Shown here piece after piece: positions 27,935 through 36,160 of a stretch of DNA of 64,000 bases (the stretch's first letter is position 1; each line of letters begins with the position of its first letter). Below the pieces are notes generated by a model. That model had not been told where the DNA came from. It made no database searches and worked only from the letters and a program-made list of their open reading frames with translations. Both the position numbers and the translations under genes were made by a program. Source of the stretch: Xylanibacter rarus (GTDB lineage Bacteria; Bacteroidota; Bacteroidia; Bacteroidales; Bacteroidaceae); NCBI RefSeq assembly GCF_001275135.1, contig NZ_LFQU01000010.1:48283-112282 (forward strand). Direction: 5' to 3'.

Positions 27935-28590
27935 TAAATATAACAGATTTGTCAAAAAGCTACGGCAAGACAGTGGTTTTACATGGATTGTCGGTAGCCT
28001 ATCAGTCGGGGATGATTTATGGACTTGCCGGTGAGAACGGGGCAGGCAAGACAACGCTGTTTAACTGCATCATGGGACTTACCGGTTATGACGGCAGCAT
28101 AGACAAGGCGTCAGGCATCTCAATCGGTTATCTGCCGGCCGAGACTCATTTCTATTCGCTGATTACCGGATATGAGTATCTCGATTTTTGCATAAAAGCA
28201 AAAGGCAAGAAGATCAACAGAGCAAGGGTGGAAGAAGCAAATAAGATGTTTCAGCTGCCGTTGCATAGGTATGCATCGGAATATTCTACCGGCATGAAAA
28301 AGAAGCTGGCGCTTATGGCTCTTCTGTTGCAGGACAACGACTTGTATATACTTGATGAGCCGTTCAACGGTGTCGACTTATACGGCTGTATTCAGCTGAA
28401 GAAAATCATACGCTCGCTGAAAGCCAAAGGCAAAACACTGCTGCTGTCCTCACACCAGATAACCATCCTGCGCGAACTGTGCGACAGCATCGACTATCTG
28501 AGCCGTCACACCATCGTGAAGAGATACACTGATGAACCGGTGGAAGAAATAGAACGGAGCATACTTGCCGACATTCATGTCGGGATGTAG
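27925..28590 (+). CDS. ABC transporter ATP-binding protein
   Basis: This 221-residue protein has Walker A GENGAGKTT (36-44), a signature loop as STGMKKK (121-127), Walker B LYILDEPF (140-147) and the H-loop His177 (LLSSHQ). The signature is STGMK rather than LSGGQ, as in many CcmA/NatA-type exporters. It overlaps its permease gene by 10 bases and powers transport by that membrane protein. It is followed by tRNA-Leu on the other strand. The hairpin at 28643-28682 may end both transcripts. Confidence 0.93.
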   Translation: MELINITDLSKSYGKTVVLHGLSVAYQSGMIYGLAGENGAGKTTLFNCIMGLTGYDGSIDKASGISIGYLPAETHFYSLITGYEYLDFCIKAKGKKINRARVEEANKMFQLPLHRYASEYSTGMKKKLALMALLLQDNDLYILDEPFNGVDLYGCIQLKKIIRSLKAKGKTLLLSSHQITILRELCDSIDYLSRHTIVKRYTDEPVEEIERSILADIHVGM

Positions 28591-28642
28591 GCTTTGAGAT
28601 ACTTTGTTTAAAATATAAGCAGAACATTATTTACATAAAATA

Positions 28643-28682
28643 AAAACAGCCAAGTATTGATAACCAAATACTTAGCTGTTTT
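28643..28682 (-). terminator. Terminator of tRNA-Leu, possibly bidirectional
   Basis: A 16-bp stem (AAAACAGCCAAGTATT with one mismatch) is followed on the minus strand by a T-rich run. On the plus strand TTTTCTT follows, so it may also end the ABC operon. Confidence 0.85.
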
Positions 28683-28686
28683 CTTG

Positions 28687-28768
28687 TACCCAGAGCCGGG
28701 GTCGAACCGGCACGGGTTGCCCCACTGGTGTTTGAGACCAGCGCGTCTACCGATTCCGCCATCTGGGC
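28687..28768 (-). tRNA. tRNA-Leu (anticodon CAA)
   Basis: The 82-base minus-strand gene has acceptor arms GCCCAGA and TCTGGGT, discriminator A, a D-arm with GGAATCGGTAGACGC and the TpsiC segment GGTTCGACCCC. The anticodon stem CTGGT/ACCAG encloses CTCAAAC, so the anticodon is CAA (28732-28734), reading UUG. The long variable arm (GTGGGGCAACCCG) is typical of tRNA-Leu. CCA is not encoded. Confidence 0.96.
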
Positions 28769-28781
28769 TTCTTTTCGGCTG

Positions 28782-28812
28782 CAAAGATAAATATAAATTC
28801 TGAATTGACAAA
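28782..28812 (-). promoter_or_regulatory. Promoter of tRNA-Leu
   Basis: On the minus strand TTTG (28809-28812), a 19-bp spacer and TATCTTTG (28782-28789) end 13 bp before the tRNA 5' end. It is a textbook Bacteroidetes promoter. Confidence 0.88.
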
Positions 28813-28895
28813 TTTTTAATTGAAAAAACTTAAAATAATTGGTTATACAGACAATAATGCTTATCTTCGTATTCGTAAAACAATCTGTAAATACA

Positions 28896-29990
28896 ATGAG
28901 TGTGAATAAAAACAATTATTGTCTTATTTTGGCCGGCGGCAAAGGACGCCGCCTGTGGCCTTGCAGCCGCGAAGACCGTCCTAAGCAGTTCTTGGATTTC
29001 TTTTCGACAGGACGCACGCTTCTTCAGCAGACTTACGACCGCATGGCCGGATTTATTCCTTCTGAAAATATTTATATCAGTACAAACCACATCTATCACG
29101 ACCTGGTGAGGGAGCAGCTGCCCGAGCTGCCCGAGGAGCATATCCTCAGTGAGCCTATCTTCAGGAACACGGCTCCGAGCGTGGCCTGGGCTACATACCG
29201 CATCCTGCATAGAGCCGACCGCGACGCGCGTCTCGTGGTGGTGCCGTCGGACCAGGCTGTGTTCAAGGAGGATGTGTTCAAGACTGACGTTATCAACGGT
29301 CTCGACTTTGTCGGCAGCCACGACTGCCTGCTGACAATGGGCGTAAGGCCTACGAGACCTGAGCCCGGCTATGGCTACATACAGACGGGCGAGCCTTCTG
29401 AGCGTGACGATGTGTTTAAGGTTAAGTCGTTTACGGAGAAGCCCGACCGCGACTTTGCGCGAATGTTCATGGAGAGCGGCGAGTTCTACTGGAACACAGG
29501 GCTGTTTCTTTCTAACGTTAATTATCTCTGCGAGTGTCTTAAGCGCATATTCCCTCCTGTGCTGAGAAAGCTTGAGGCTTCGGGGGCTGAATACAGCATG
29601 GAGCGCGAGCTTGAGTTTGTCAGGGAGAACTTTCCGTCGTATCCCAATCTGTCGATAGACTATGGCATACTTGAGCACAACGAGAATGTGTATGTGATGA
29701 TATGCGACTTCGGCTGGGCCGACCTTGGCATGTGGCACTCTATATATGAGAGCATGAGCAAGGGCGAGGGCGACAACGTGGTTATCGGCTCGCGCGTGAT
29801 AGCCGACGACAGCCGCAACAACATCATTAAGCTGCCTGACGACCACATGGGCATAATAAACGGTCTCGACGGATATATCGTGGCCGAGAAGGGCAACGTG
29901 CTGCTTATATGCAAGAAGGAGGATTCGTCGGCGCTTATACGCAAGTATATCAATGAGGTGCAGGTAAAGTATGGCGATGAGTTTATTTAG
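28896..29990 (+). CDS. manC: Mannose-1-phosphate guanylyltransferase
   Basis: The ATG at 28896 (MSVNKNNYCLILAGGKG) gives 364 residues; an upstream ATG at 28839 would add a hydrophobic extension with no counterpart in the family. The nucleotidyltransferase loop is GGKGRRLWP (14-22). The sugar-binding segments VPSDQAVF, FTEKPDRDFA and YWNTGLFL follow, and SIDYGILEH is present. It makes GDP-mannose from mannose-1-phosphate and GTP in the cytoplasm. It lacks the C-terminal mannose-6-phosphate isomerase domain of bifunctional forms. It is a single gene ended by a strong bidirectional terminator shared with the convergent HIT gene. Confidence 0.93.
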   Translation: MSVNKNNYCLILAGGKGRRLWPCSREDRPKQFLDFFSTGRTLLQQTYDRMAGFIPSENIYISTNHIYHDLVREQLPELPEEHILSEPIFRNTAPSVAWATYRILHRADRDARLVVVPSDQAVFKEDVFKTDVINGLDFVGSHDCLLTMGVRPTRPEPGYGYIQTGEPSERDDVFKVKSFTEKPDRDFARMFMESGEFYWNTGLFLSNVNYLCECLKRIFPPVLRKLEASGAEYSMERELEFVRENFPSYPNLSIDYGILEHNENVYVMICDFGWADLGMWHSIYESMSKGEGDNVVIGSRVIADDSRNNIIKLPDDHMGIINGLDGYIVAEKGNVLLICKKEDSSALIRKYINEVQVKYGDEFI

Positions 29991-30010
29991 TCCTGCCGCC
30001 TATTATGTAT

Positions 30011-30068
30011 AAAAAGAGTGAGGAGCGCCCGGCTTTGTTTGTGCCTGACGCTCCTCACTCTTTTTTTT
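30011..30068. terminator. Bidirectional terminator between manC and the HIT gene
   Basis: A 17-bp stem (AAAAAGAGTGAGGAGCG) has a 21-base loop. It is flanked by a T-run on the plus strand (to 30068) and T5 on the minus strand, so it serves both convergent genes. Confidence 0.9.
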
Positions 30069-30104
30069 CTTGTGCCGCCTTCGTGGCTTCATGTTTCTGC
30101 CGTA

Positions 30105-30500
30105 TTACTCGCAGAAAGCGGCATATATCTTGTCTGCAGCTTCTTTAAACTCCTGCTCTGTAAGTTTCAGCTTGGGGTTAGAGAAGAGCATGTCTTTCTC
30201 TGTCTGCATGGGCACGAGGTGTATGTGTGCGTGTGCCACTTCGAGTCCGAGCACGGCCATGCCCACCTTGCGGCACGGGAATGCCTTCTTTATAGCCACG
30301 GCCACTTTCTTTGCAAACACCATCATTTCGGCTATCTCGTCGTCGTTGAGGTCGAAGAAGTAGTCAACCTCGCGGCGCGGTATCACCAGCGTATGTCCCT
30401 TTGCAAGCGGGTTGATGTCGAGAAATGCGTAGAACTTGTCGTTTTCAGCGCATTTGTAGCTGGGTATTTCGCCTGCAGCTATTTTTGAGAAAATATCCAT
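30105..30500 (-). CDS. HIT-family nucleotide hydrolase/transferase
   Basis: The 131-residue protein carries the histidine triad HAHIHLV with His at 90, 92 and 94, and the N-terminal block MDIFSKIAAGEIPSYK typical of bacterial HIT (HinT-like) proteins. These hydrolyse nucleoside phosphoramidates or related mononucleotides. It follows greA on the same strand (131 bp gap). Length and motifs are normal for the family. Confidence 0.94.
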   Translation of the reverse strand: MDIFSKIAAGEIPSYKCAENDKFYAFLDINPLAKGHTLVIPRREVDYFFDLNDDEIAEMMVFAKKVAVAIKKAFPCRKVGMAVLGLEVAHAHIHLVPMQTEKDMLFSNPKLKLTEQEFKEAADKIYAAFCE

Positions 30501-30631
30501 GATGTTATGTTTTTATATTATTGTATGTAAGGTCCTTAGGGCTTATGGATGTCGTGTGTGATGAGGCTTCAGTGTCAGGAGTCTTCGGCTTACCTGCCTT
30601 AAAGCCTCATGACAGCTGTATCTCATGAGCT

Positions 30632-31099
30632 TTATTCTACGGTAATCTTTTCTATGCGCAGCTTTATGGTTCCGCGTGGTATCTTTATTTCAACCTCGTC
30701 GCCTACCTTCTTGTTGAGCAGTCCCTGTGCAATAGGTGTCTTTATCGAGATTTTGCCTTCGCGCAGGTTTGCCTCGCTCTCGCTCACGATTGTGTAGCTC
30801 ATCTTGGCGTTGTTTGCCAGGTTGGTCATTTCCACTTTTGACAGAATCTGCACGCAGTCTGTGCTCAGGCGCGATGTGTCAACAATTTTGGCTTCAGAGA
30901 TAGCAAGCTTAATCCTGTTGATCTTGTCTTCAAGATGTGCCTGTGCCTCCTTAGCTGCATCATATTCTGAATTTTCGCTCAGGTCGCCTTTGTCTCTGGC
31001 CTCTGCAATTGCCGCTGACGCCTTGGGACGTTCGACACTTTCCAAATGTTTTAGTTCGGCCACTAACTTGTCGTAGCCTTCTTGTGACATGTAAGCCAT
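30632..31099 (-). CDS. greA: Transcription elongation factor GreA
   Basis: The 155-residue protein has the N-terminal coiled-coil (MSQEGYDKLVAELKHL ... DLSENSEYDAAKEAQ), whose tip acidic residues stimulate RNA polymerase backtrack cleavage. The C-terminal FKBP-like domain (SPIAQGLLNKKVGDEVEI-type block, here KTPIAQGLL) follows. It rescues stalled RNA polymerase. Its leader of about 120 bases contains a stable hairpin. The HIT gene lies downstream on the same strand and could be co-transcribed. Confidence 0.97.
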   Translation of the reverse strand: MAYMSQEGYDKLVAELKHLESVERPKASAAIAEARDKGDLSENSEYDAAKEAQAHLEDKINRIKLAISEAKIVDTSRLSTDCVQILSKVEMTNLANNAKMSYTIVSESEANLREGKISIKTPIAQGLLNKKVGDEVEIKIPRGTIKLRIEKITVE

Positions 31100-31150
31100 A
31101 ATTTATTGGTTTTAAAGATTATTATTATTTTTGGGACAGACAAAACGAAA

Positions 31151-31180
31151 GATTCCGGCATGTTTCTCAATGTCGGAATC
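31151..31180 (-). promoter_or_regulatory. Hairpin in the greA leader
   Basis: GATTCCGGCAT pairs with ATGTCGGAATC (11 bp with one wobble) around an 8-base loop, 52 bp before the greA ATG. On the transcribed strand TTTCGTTTTG follows, so it could act as a leader terminator. Confidence 0.6.
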
Positions 31181-31225
31181 CTTGATCTTGCCTTTCCTTA
31201 TGTTAATTCATTTTATTCTTGTTGG

Positions 31226-31233
31226 CAAAGGTA
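31226..31233 (-). promoter_or_regulatory. -7 element of the greA promoter
   Basis: The minus strand reads TACCTTTG, about 127 bp before the greA ATG. This gives a leader that includes the hairpin at 31151-31180. Confidence 0.65.
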
Positions 31234-31485
31234 GGCTTTATTTTTCAAATCAACAACTTTTTAGTGCTAAAAATAGTTAGTTCTTGCCTCCAGCCGTGCT
31301 AAATTTTGTTCTCTGTGCCGTTTCGTCGGCGTGTTTCGGGCGTGGCTCAGGGCGCGCCGCTTCTGTCATGTTTTTATCATGCTGGTCTGTATCTTGTCGT
31401 GCTGCAAAGGCCGTCAGATGCTGTGGTACGGGCGGATGGCTTACATGTTGTTATCCTTCTGATTGTCAGCGTGTTAGCAGGCGTG

Positions 31486-31573
31486 TTGCAAAACGTGCCC
31501 TTTTGCCTTGCAAAACATGGCCTTTTGCATGATGAAAGACCATGTTTCAGAGTACGAAACGTGGCCTTTTGCA
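31486..31573. repeat. 22-bp-period quasi-palindromic array D
   Basis: Four units start at 31486, 31508, 31530 and 31552. This is the best-conserved array. Units 1, 2 and 4 contain AAAACGTGCCCTTTTG, AAAACATGGCCTTTTGCA and GAAACGTGGCCTTTTGCA. It lies in the 710-bp divergent gap between greA and the desulfidase-like gene. No gene is supported there; frames across the array are artefacts of the repeat. Confidence 0.9.
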
Positions 31574-31761
31574 AAACGCCTTGCCGGTGTCTGTGCCGGG
31601 TGTTGCCGGCTTACAGTTGGCGTGAGCATTCCGTCTGAAAATGTATTTTTATGCTTAAAGTTTACAAAATGTAAGCAGTTTTAGTGGCGCAGACGTGTTG
31701 CAGCCCAACTTTTTTGTAACATTTGCGTAATTTTCCTTGTTAAAAATAAATTTTTTCCACT

Positions 31762-31769
31762 TAAATTTG
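31762..31769 (+). promoter_or_regulatory. -7 element before the desulfidase-dsbD operon
   Basis: TAAATTTG lies 40 bp before the ATG. A TTG at 31737-31739, with a spacer of 22 bp, may be the -33. Confidence 0.55.
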
Positions 31770-31809
31770 TAACTTCGCAGCTTGTAAGTATAACCTAAAA
31801 ATCTTAGCA

Positions 31810-33105
31810 ATGTTGTCAACAGAAGAAAGAAAATCTATTATAGCCCTGATTCACAGTCAGGTTTTGCCGGCAATAGGCTGTACAGAGCCTATAGCCGTAG
31901 CTCTTTGTGTGGCAAAGGCCAGAGAGCTGCTCGGGACTCTTCCTGAGAGCATAGACATAGAGCTTAGTGCCAACATCTTGAAAAACGCAATGGGAGTGGG
32001 CATACCGGGAACAGGCATGATCGGCCTGCCCATAGCCGTGGCTCTTGGTGCCATAGTAGGCCGTCCGGAGCTTGAGCTCGAAGTGCTGCAGGACAGCAAC
32101 AAGGAGGCCGTTGAGCGCGGCAAGGCGTATATCGCCGAAGACAGAATACACATAAGCCTGAAGGAGGATGCGCCCGACAAGCTTTATATAGCCGTGAAGT
32201 GCAGCGCCGGCGGTCATGAGGCCGAGGCAAGAATCATGCACATGCACACCAACTTCGTTTATCTGCGCAAGGATGCCGACGTGATGCTCGACAATATGGC
32301 CCCGAGAGAAGAAGAGGCAAAGCAGGTTGAAGTGGAGCTCACTCTGCGCAAGGTCTACGAGTTTGCCACCGAGACCGACATCGAGGAGCTGAAGTTTATC
32401 CTCGACGCCAAGCGCATGGACGAGACTGCCGCAGCAGCAGGCCTGCGCGAGAACTACGGCCACACGCTGGGCAAGACCATGTGCAGCCCGCTGGGCAAGG
32501 GCATAATGGGCGACAGCATATTCTCAAAGATACTTTCGGCCACAAGCTGCGCCTGCGACGCACGTATGGCCGGCGCCATGGTGCCCGTGATGAGCAACAG
32601 CGGCAGCGGCAACCAGGGCATCTGCACCACCATGCCGGTGGTAGTGTTTGCAGCCGAAAACCATAACACTGAAGAAGAAACAATACGCGCCCTCATCATA
32701 AGCAACCTTACTGCCATATACATCAAGCAGCATCTGGGCTCACTTTCAGCCCTCTGCGGATGCGTGGTTGCCAGCACGGGCAGCAGCTGCGGTATAACTT
32801 ACCTTATGGGAGGCAGCTATGAGCAGCTGTCGTATGCCGTGAAGAACATGATAGCCAACCTCACGGGCATGATATGCGACGGCGCTAAGCCAAGCTGCGC
32901 GCTAAAGCTTACTACAGGCGTGAGCACGGCAGTGATGAGCGCCATGCTCGCCATACAGAACAAGCATGTAACCTCGGTAGAGGGCATCATCGACGACGAC
33001 GTAGACCAGAGCATACGCAACCTTACAGAAATAGGCAAGAGAGGCATGGACGAGACAGACCGCTTCGTGCTTGATATAATGACACATAAAACCCAGAAAA
33101 AATAA
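31810..33105 (+). CDS. L-cysteine desulfidase / serine dehydratase alpha-like protein (UPF0597, CyuA-like)
   Basis: The 431-residue cytoplasmic protein belongs to the YhaM/CyuA group. The N-terminus has IGCTEPIAVALCVAKA (Cys about 24). The later Gly/Cys-rich segments NSGSGNQGICTTMPV and GCVVASTGSSCGITYLMGG have cysteines placed like the Fe-S ligands of serine dehydratases. E. coli CyuA degrades L-cysteine to pyruvate, ammonia and sulfide. Its TAA overlaps the dsbD ATG by one base (TAATG), so the two are translated together. Cysteine breakdown is the likeliest activity, but serine is possible. Confidence 0.85.
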   Translation: MLSTEERKSIIALIHSQVLPAIGCTEPIAVALCVAKARELLGTLPESIDIELSANILKNAMGVGIPGTGMIGLPIAVALGAIVGRPELELEVLQDSNKEAVERGKAYIAEDRIHISLKEDAPDKLYIAVKCSAGGHEAEARIMHMHTNFVYLRKDADVMLDNMAPREEEAKQVEVELTLRKVYEFATETDIEELKFILDAKRMDETAAAAGLRENYGHTLGKTMCSPLGKGIMGDSIFSKILSATSCACDARMAGAMVPVMSNSGSGNQGICTTMPVVVFAAENHNTEEETIRALIISNLTAIYIKQHLGSLSALCGCVVASTGSSCGITYLMGGSYEQLSYAVKNMIANLTGMICDGAKPSCALKLTTGVSTAVMSAMLAIQNKHVTSVEGIIDDDVDQSIRNLTEIGKRGMDETDRFVLDIMTHKTQKK

Positions 33106-35117
33106 TGAAACTTTTAAAAACAACATTCCTGACAGCGCTGCTCGCCATGTTCACACTGGCCGTTGCAGCACAGATGCAAGACCCGGTTCACTTTAAGGTG
33201 AGCCAGAAAAAAGTGTCGCCCACAGAGCTTGAAGTTATTTTTACAGGGCGGATAGACAAAGGATGGCACGTGTATTCAACCGGACTGCCTGCTGACGGTC
33301 CTATTTCTGCCACTCTGCACACAGAGAAGGCCGAAGGCGTTAAGGCTGCCGGCAAACTCTCACACAGAGGAAAGGAGATAAGCCAGTTTGACAAAATGTT
33401 CGGCATGAACCTGCGCTACTTCGAAAACAGCGTTACTTTCGTGCAGAAATTCAAGATTGTCGGCAAGACATACAAAGTAAGCGGATATCTTGAGTATGGT
33501 GCATGCAACGACGAAAACTGTATCCCGCCCACACAGGTTGAGTTCGCATTCAACGGCGAAGGACCTGCCGACGCTCCTGAAGCAGAGGAAACTACCGAGG
33601 CTGAGGCTACAGACACAACAGCCGCAGCAGCAATGGCAGGAGCCGACTCGCTGCAGACTGACACAGCCGCTGTAAACGCACAGGGCGACCTCTGGAAGCC
33701 TGTTATCGACGAACTGCAGAACTTCAACGGCGGCGACACAGGTTCAAGCCGCTCTTGGATATATATCTTCCTGATGGGACTTGTCGGAGGTTTCGTGGCT
33801 CTGTTCACTCCTTGCGTATGGCCTATCATACCTATGACCGTAAGCTTCTTCCTGAAGCGTACAAAGGATAAGAAGAAGGGTATACGCGACGCCATAACCT
33901 ATGGTATCTCTATCATCGTTATCTACCTTGCCCTCGGACTTGCCATCACGGCCATCTTCGGTGCAAGCTCGCTCAACGCGCTGGCCACCAACGCCGTGTT
34001 CAACATATTCTTCTGCCTGTTGCTGGTAGTGTTTGCCCTGTCGTTCTTCGGCTGGTTCGAGCTCACTCTGCCTTCATCATGGACAAACAAGGTTGACAAC
34101 AAGGCATCGTCAACGAGCGGTATGCTGAGCATCTTCCTCATGGCGTTCACGCTTACACTCGTTTCGTTCTCATGTACAGGTCCTATCATCGGCTTCCTGC
34201 TCGTTGAGGTCAGCACATCTGGTAGCATCGCAGGTCCTGCCATCGGTATGCTCGGCTTCGCCATCGCACTGGCTCTGCCGTTCACACTCTTCGCCCTGTT
34301 CCCCACATGGCTCAAGCAGGCTCCTAAGTCAGGCAGCTGGATGAACACCATCAAGATCGTGCTCGGATTCATCGAGCTGGCTTTCGCCCTCAAGTTCTTC
34401 TCTGTAGCCGACCTCGCTTACGGTTGGGGACTGCTCGACCGCGAAGTGTTCCTCGCTCTCTGGATCATCATCTTCGGCATGCTCGGCCTCTACCTTATCG
34501 GCAAGCTCAAGTTCCCGAGCGACCAGGGCAACACAGACGCAATGCCTGTTCCGTGCATCGTGCTCGGTATGATTTCGCTTGCGTTCACAGTATATCTTAT
34601 CCCGGGCCTCTGGGGTGCTCCCTGTAAGGCAGTCAGCGCATTTGCTCCTCCTATCAACACTCAGGACTTCAACCTCTATCACAACGAAGTTGAGCCTAAG
34701 TATAAGGACTACGAGCAGGGCATGGCAGCAGCTGCAGCTGAGGGCAAGCCTGTTGTTGTTGACTTCACAGGATTCGGATGTGTCAACTGCCGTAAGATGG
34801 AGGCTGCCGTATGGACCGATCCTCAGGTAGCCGACAAGCTCAACAACGACTTCATCCTCATCTCACTTTATGTAGACGACAAGCAGCCGCTTGACAAGCC
34901 TATCGAGGTGGTTGAGAACGGACGTAAGCGCAAGCTCCGCACCGTAGGCGACAAGTGGAGCTATCTGCAGCGCAGCAAGTTCGGTGCAAATGCACAGCCG
35001 TTCTATGTTATTCTCGACAACAAGGGTATGCCTGTTGCAGGTTCTTACAGCTATGACGAGAATATCGGCCATTACACCGACTTCCTCAACACTGGTTTGA
35101 AAAACTATAAGAAATAA
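33105..35117 (+). CDS. dsbD: DsbD-like thiol:disulfide interchange protein
   Basis: The 670-residue protein has a signal peptide and then an N-terminal periplasmic domain (about 24-150). A Glu/Ala-rich linker leads to a membrane domain with about eight segments (about 215-525) whose paired cysteines are Cys237 (FTPCVWPI) and Cys357 (SFSCTGPI). The C-terminal thioredoxin-like domain has CVNC at 559-562. It carries reducing power from cytoplasmic thioredoxin to the periplasm. It is joined to the desulfidase-like gene by a TAATG overlap, an unusual pairing of cysteine metabolism and thiol export, and is followed by a hairpin. Confidence 0.93.
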   Translation: MKLLKTTFLTALLAMFTLAVAAQMQDPVHFKVSQKKVSPTELEVIFTGRIDKGWHVYSTGLPADGPISATLHTEKAEGVKAAGKLSHRGKEISQFDKMFGMNLRYFENSVTFVQKFKIVGKTYKVSGYLEYGACNDENCIPPTQVEFAFNGEGPADAPEAEETTEAEATDTTAAAAMAGADSLQTDTAAVNAQGDLWKPVIDELQNFNGGDTGSSRSWIYIFLMGLVGGFVALFTPCVWPIIPMTVSFFLKRTKDKKKGIRDAITYGISIIVIYLALGLAITAIFGASSLNALATNAVFNIFFCLLLVVFALSFFGWFELTLPSSWTNKVDNKASSTSGMLSIFLMAFTLTLVSFSCTGPIIGFLLVEVSTSGSIAGPAIGMLGFAIALALPFTLFALFPTWLKQAPKSGSWMNTIKIVLGFIELAFALKFFSVADLAYGWGLLDREVFLALWIIIFGMLGLYLIGKLKFPSDQGNTDAMPVPCIVLGMISLAFTVYLIPGLWGAPCKAVSAFAPPINTQDFNLYHNEVEPKYKDYEQGMAAAAAEGKPVVVDFTGFGCVNCRKMEAAVWTDPQVADKLNNDFILISLYVDDKQPLDKPIEVVENGRKRKLRTVGDKWSYLQRSKFGANAQPFYVILDNKGMPVAGSYSYDENIGHYTDFLNTGLKNYKK

Positions 35118-35125
35118 TTGATTTT

Positions 35126-35167
35126 AATAGGCAGTTTCGTTGATTTATGTCAATAAAACTGCCTATT
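35126..35167 (+). terminator. Hairpin downstream of dsbD
   Basis: AATAGGCAGTTT and AAACTGCCTATT form a perfect 12-bp stem with an 18-base loop. Only a weak T-run follows. Confidence 0.7.
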
Positions 35168-35214
35168 TGTAAATATTTTATCATATTTAGATATCAATTT
35201 GGTTAAAACTTTCA

Positions 35215-35290
35215 TATCTTTGCACTGTGTTTTTCATAGTATTAGATTTAAGGTTAACAAAAGACAGGGACTCAGCGGAGTCCTTTTTTT
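35215..35290 (+). ncRNA. Candidate small RNA of about 64 bases
   Basis: A -7 element TATCTTTG (35215-35222) is followed by an AT-rich tract with no useful frame. A GC hairpin GGACTC-AGCG-GAGTCC (35268-35283) with seven T's then ends the unit at 35290. This is a complete promoter-to-terminator unit. From memory, similar segments (TTTTTCATAGTATTAGATTT then a T-run hairpin) occur in other Bacteroidales; I cannot check that here. No target or function is proposed. Confidence 0.6.
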
Positions 35291-35379
35291 ATGCCCTTAC
35301 GTCTGCTGATGCGTTTTGTTCCGTGCCTTTTTAGTCCCCGTTTATCAGTTTTTATTTGCAGTGAGCTATGTATGCCGCA

Positions 35380-35467
35380 TTGCGGTATGTGTCCTTTCAT
35401 GTTTCAATATGCCAGCTTTTGCATGCCGCAACGTGTCCTTTTGTCGTGCGAAAGGACAGCTTTTATA
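35380..35467. repeat. 22-bp-period quasi-palindromic array E
   Basis: Four units start at 35380, 35402, 35424 and 35446. They contain GCCAGCTTTTGCA, CGTGTCCTTTTGTC and GTGCGAAAGGACAGCTTTT. It lies in the 1.33-kb convergent gap 35118-36451, together with two candidate small RNAs and two inverted-repeat blocks. Confidence 0.85.
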
Positions 35468-35654
35468 AATTAACCGCTTGACGTAAAATTGCCCGTTGTG
35501 CCGTATATGCTGTCTTGATTCCGTATAAGCATAGCTGCTCTCATCCGTATTATGCTTTCCGGTCATCTGTACAGCTATTGTCGTCTGTAGTTTGTGTCAG
35601 GTCGAAATGCACACGGATAAGCAGGTGAAGAATGCCGAAAATGTTTCGGCAAAA

Positions 35655-35860
35655 ACTCATCACTCGTCACATTCCTGTCTATTGCGCTGATTATCAATGC
35701 GTTATGGTGTGATGAGTTGCCTGCCGGACTCGTCACATTCGGGTTTCTCTGCCGTTGGTGTGACGAGTTGCAGTTTCAACTCGTCACACCGTAACGGCTT
35801 GTCCGTCAGAATGTTATGCGCCTGTGTGACGAGTGACGAGTTTCTTTCGAAAATCTTTTT
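35655..35860. repeat. GTGACGAGTTG hairpin block, copy 2
   Basis: Several copies of TGTGACGAGTTG occur in both orientations. The strongest is a perfect 14-bp stem GGTGTGACGAGTTG (35757-35770) with CAACTCGTCACACC (35777-35790). GTGTGACGAGTGACGAGTTT follows at 35824, as in the block after array B. Confidence 0.85.
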
Positions 35861-35895
35861 GCGTTGTTTTGTCGTTGACCTTTCCTGAATTTGGT

Positions 35896-35997
35896 GGTTC
35901 TTCCGTAATTTCGTTGAAGTAGTCTCTTTGCGTTATGTTGTAAATGTTATAAGATGGTGTTTAGTGAACTAGGCTTCAACTAAATTGCGGAAGAACC
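35896..35997. repeat. 24-bp inverted repeat around 54 bp
   Basis: GGTTCTTCCGTAATTTCGTTGAAG (shown here only as its arms at 35896-35919 and 35974-35997) is inverted with 22 of 24 matches. It could be a very small non-autonomous element or a long stem. No transposase or target duplication was recognised. Confidence 0.7.
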
Positions 35998-36160
35998 AAT
36001 TTGGTTGGCTTCAAGAGGGCTTTTTCCTGCTTTATGTTTACTCAGGCTTGCCTTTGTGCGCTGCAGCTGCACCTATTATTATATAATAATGTTAAAAGAC
36101 GATAGGCAAAATTCTGGTTATTATGTGCGCCGTTGTTGTCTGGCCGTTGCGTAGGTTCAT

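Noticed and set aside
28830-29846. 338-residue minus-strand frame
   Set aside because: It is antisense to manC, whose motifs are clear.
31284-31638. Two plus-strand frames of 82 and 110 residues
   Set aside because: They cross array D in different phases and have Cys/Val-rich compositions produced by the repeat.
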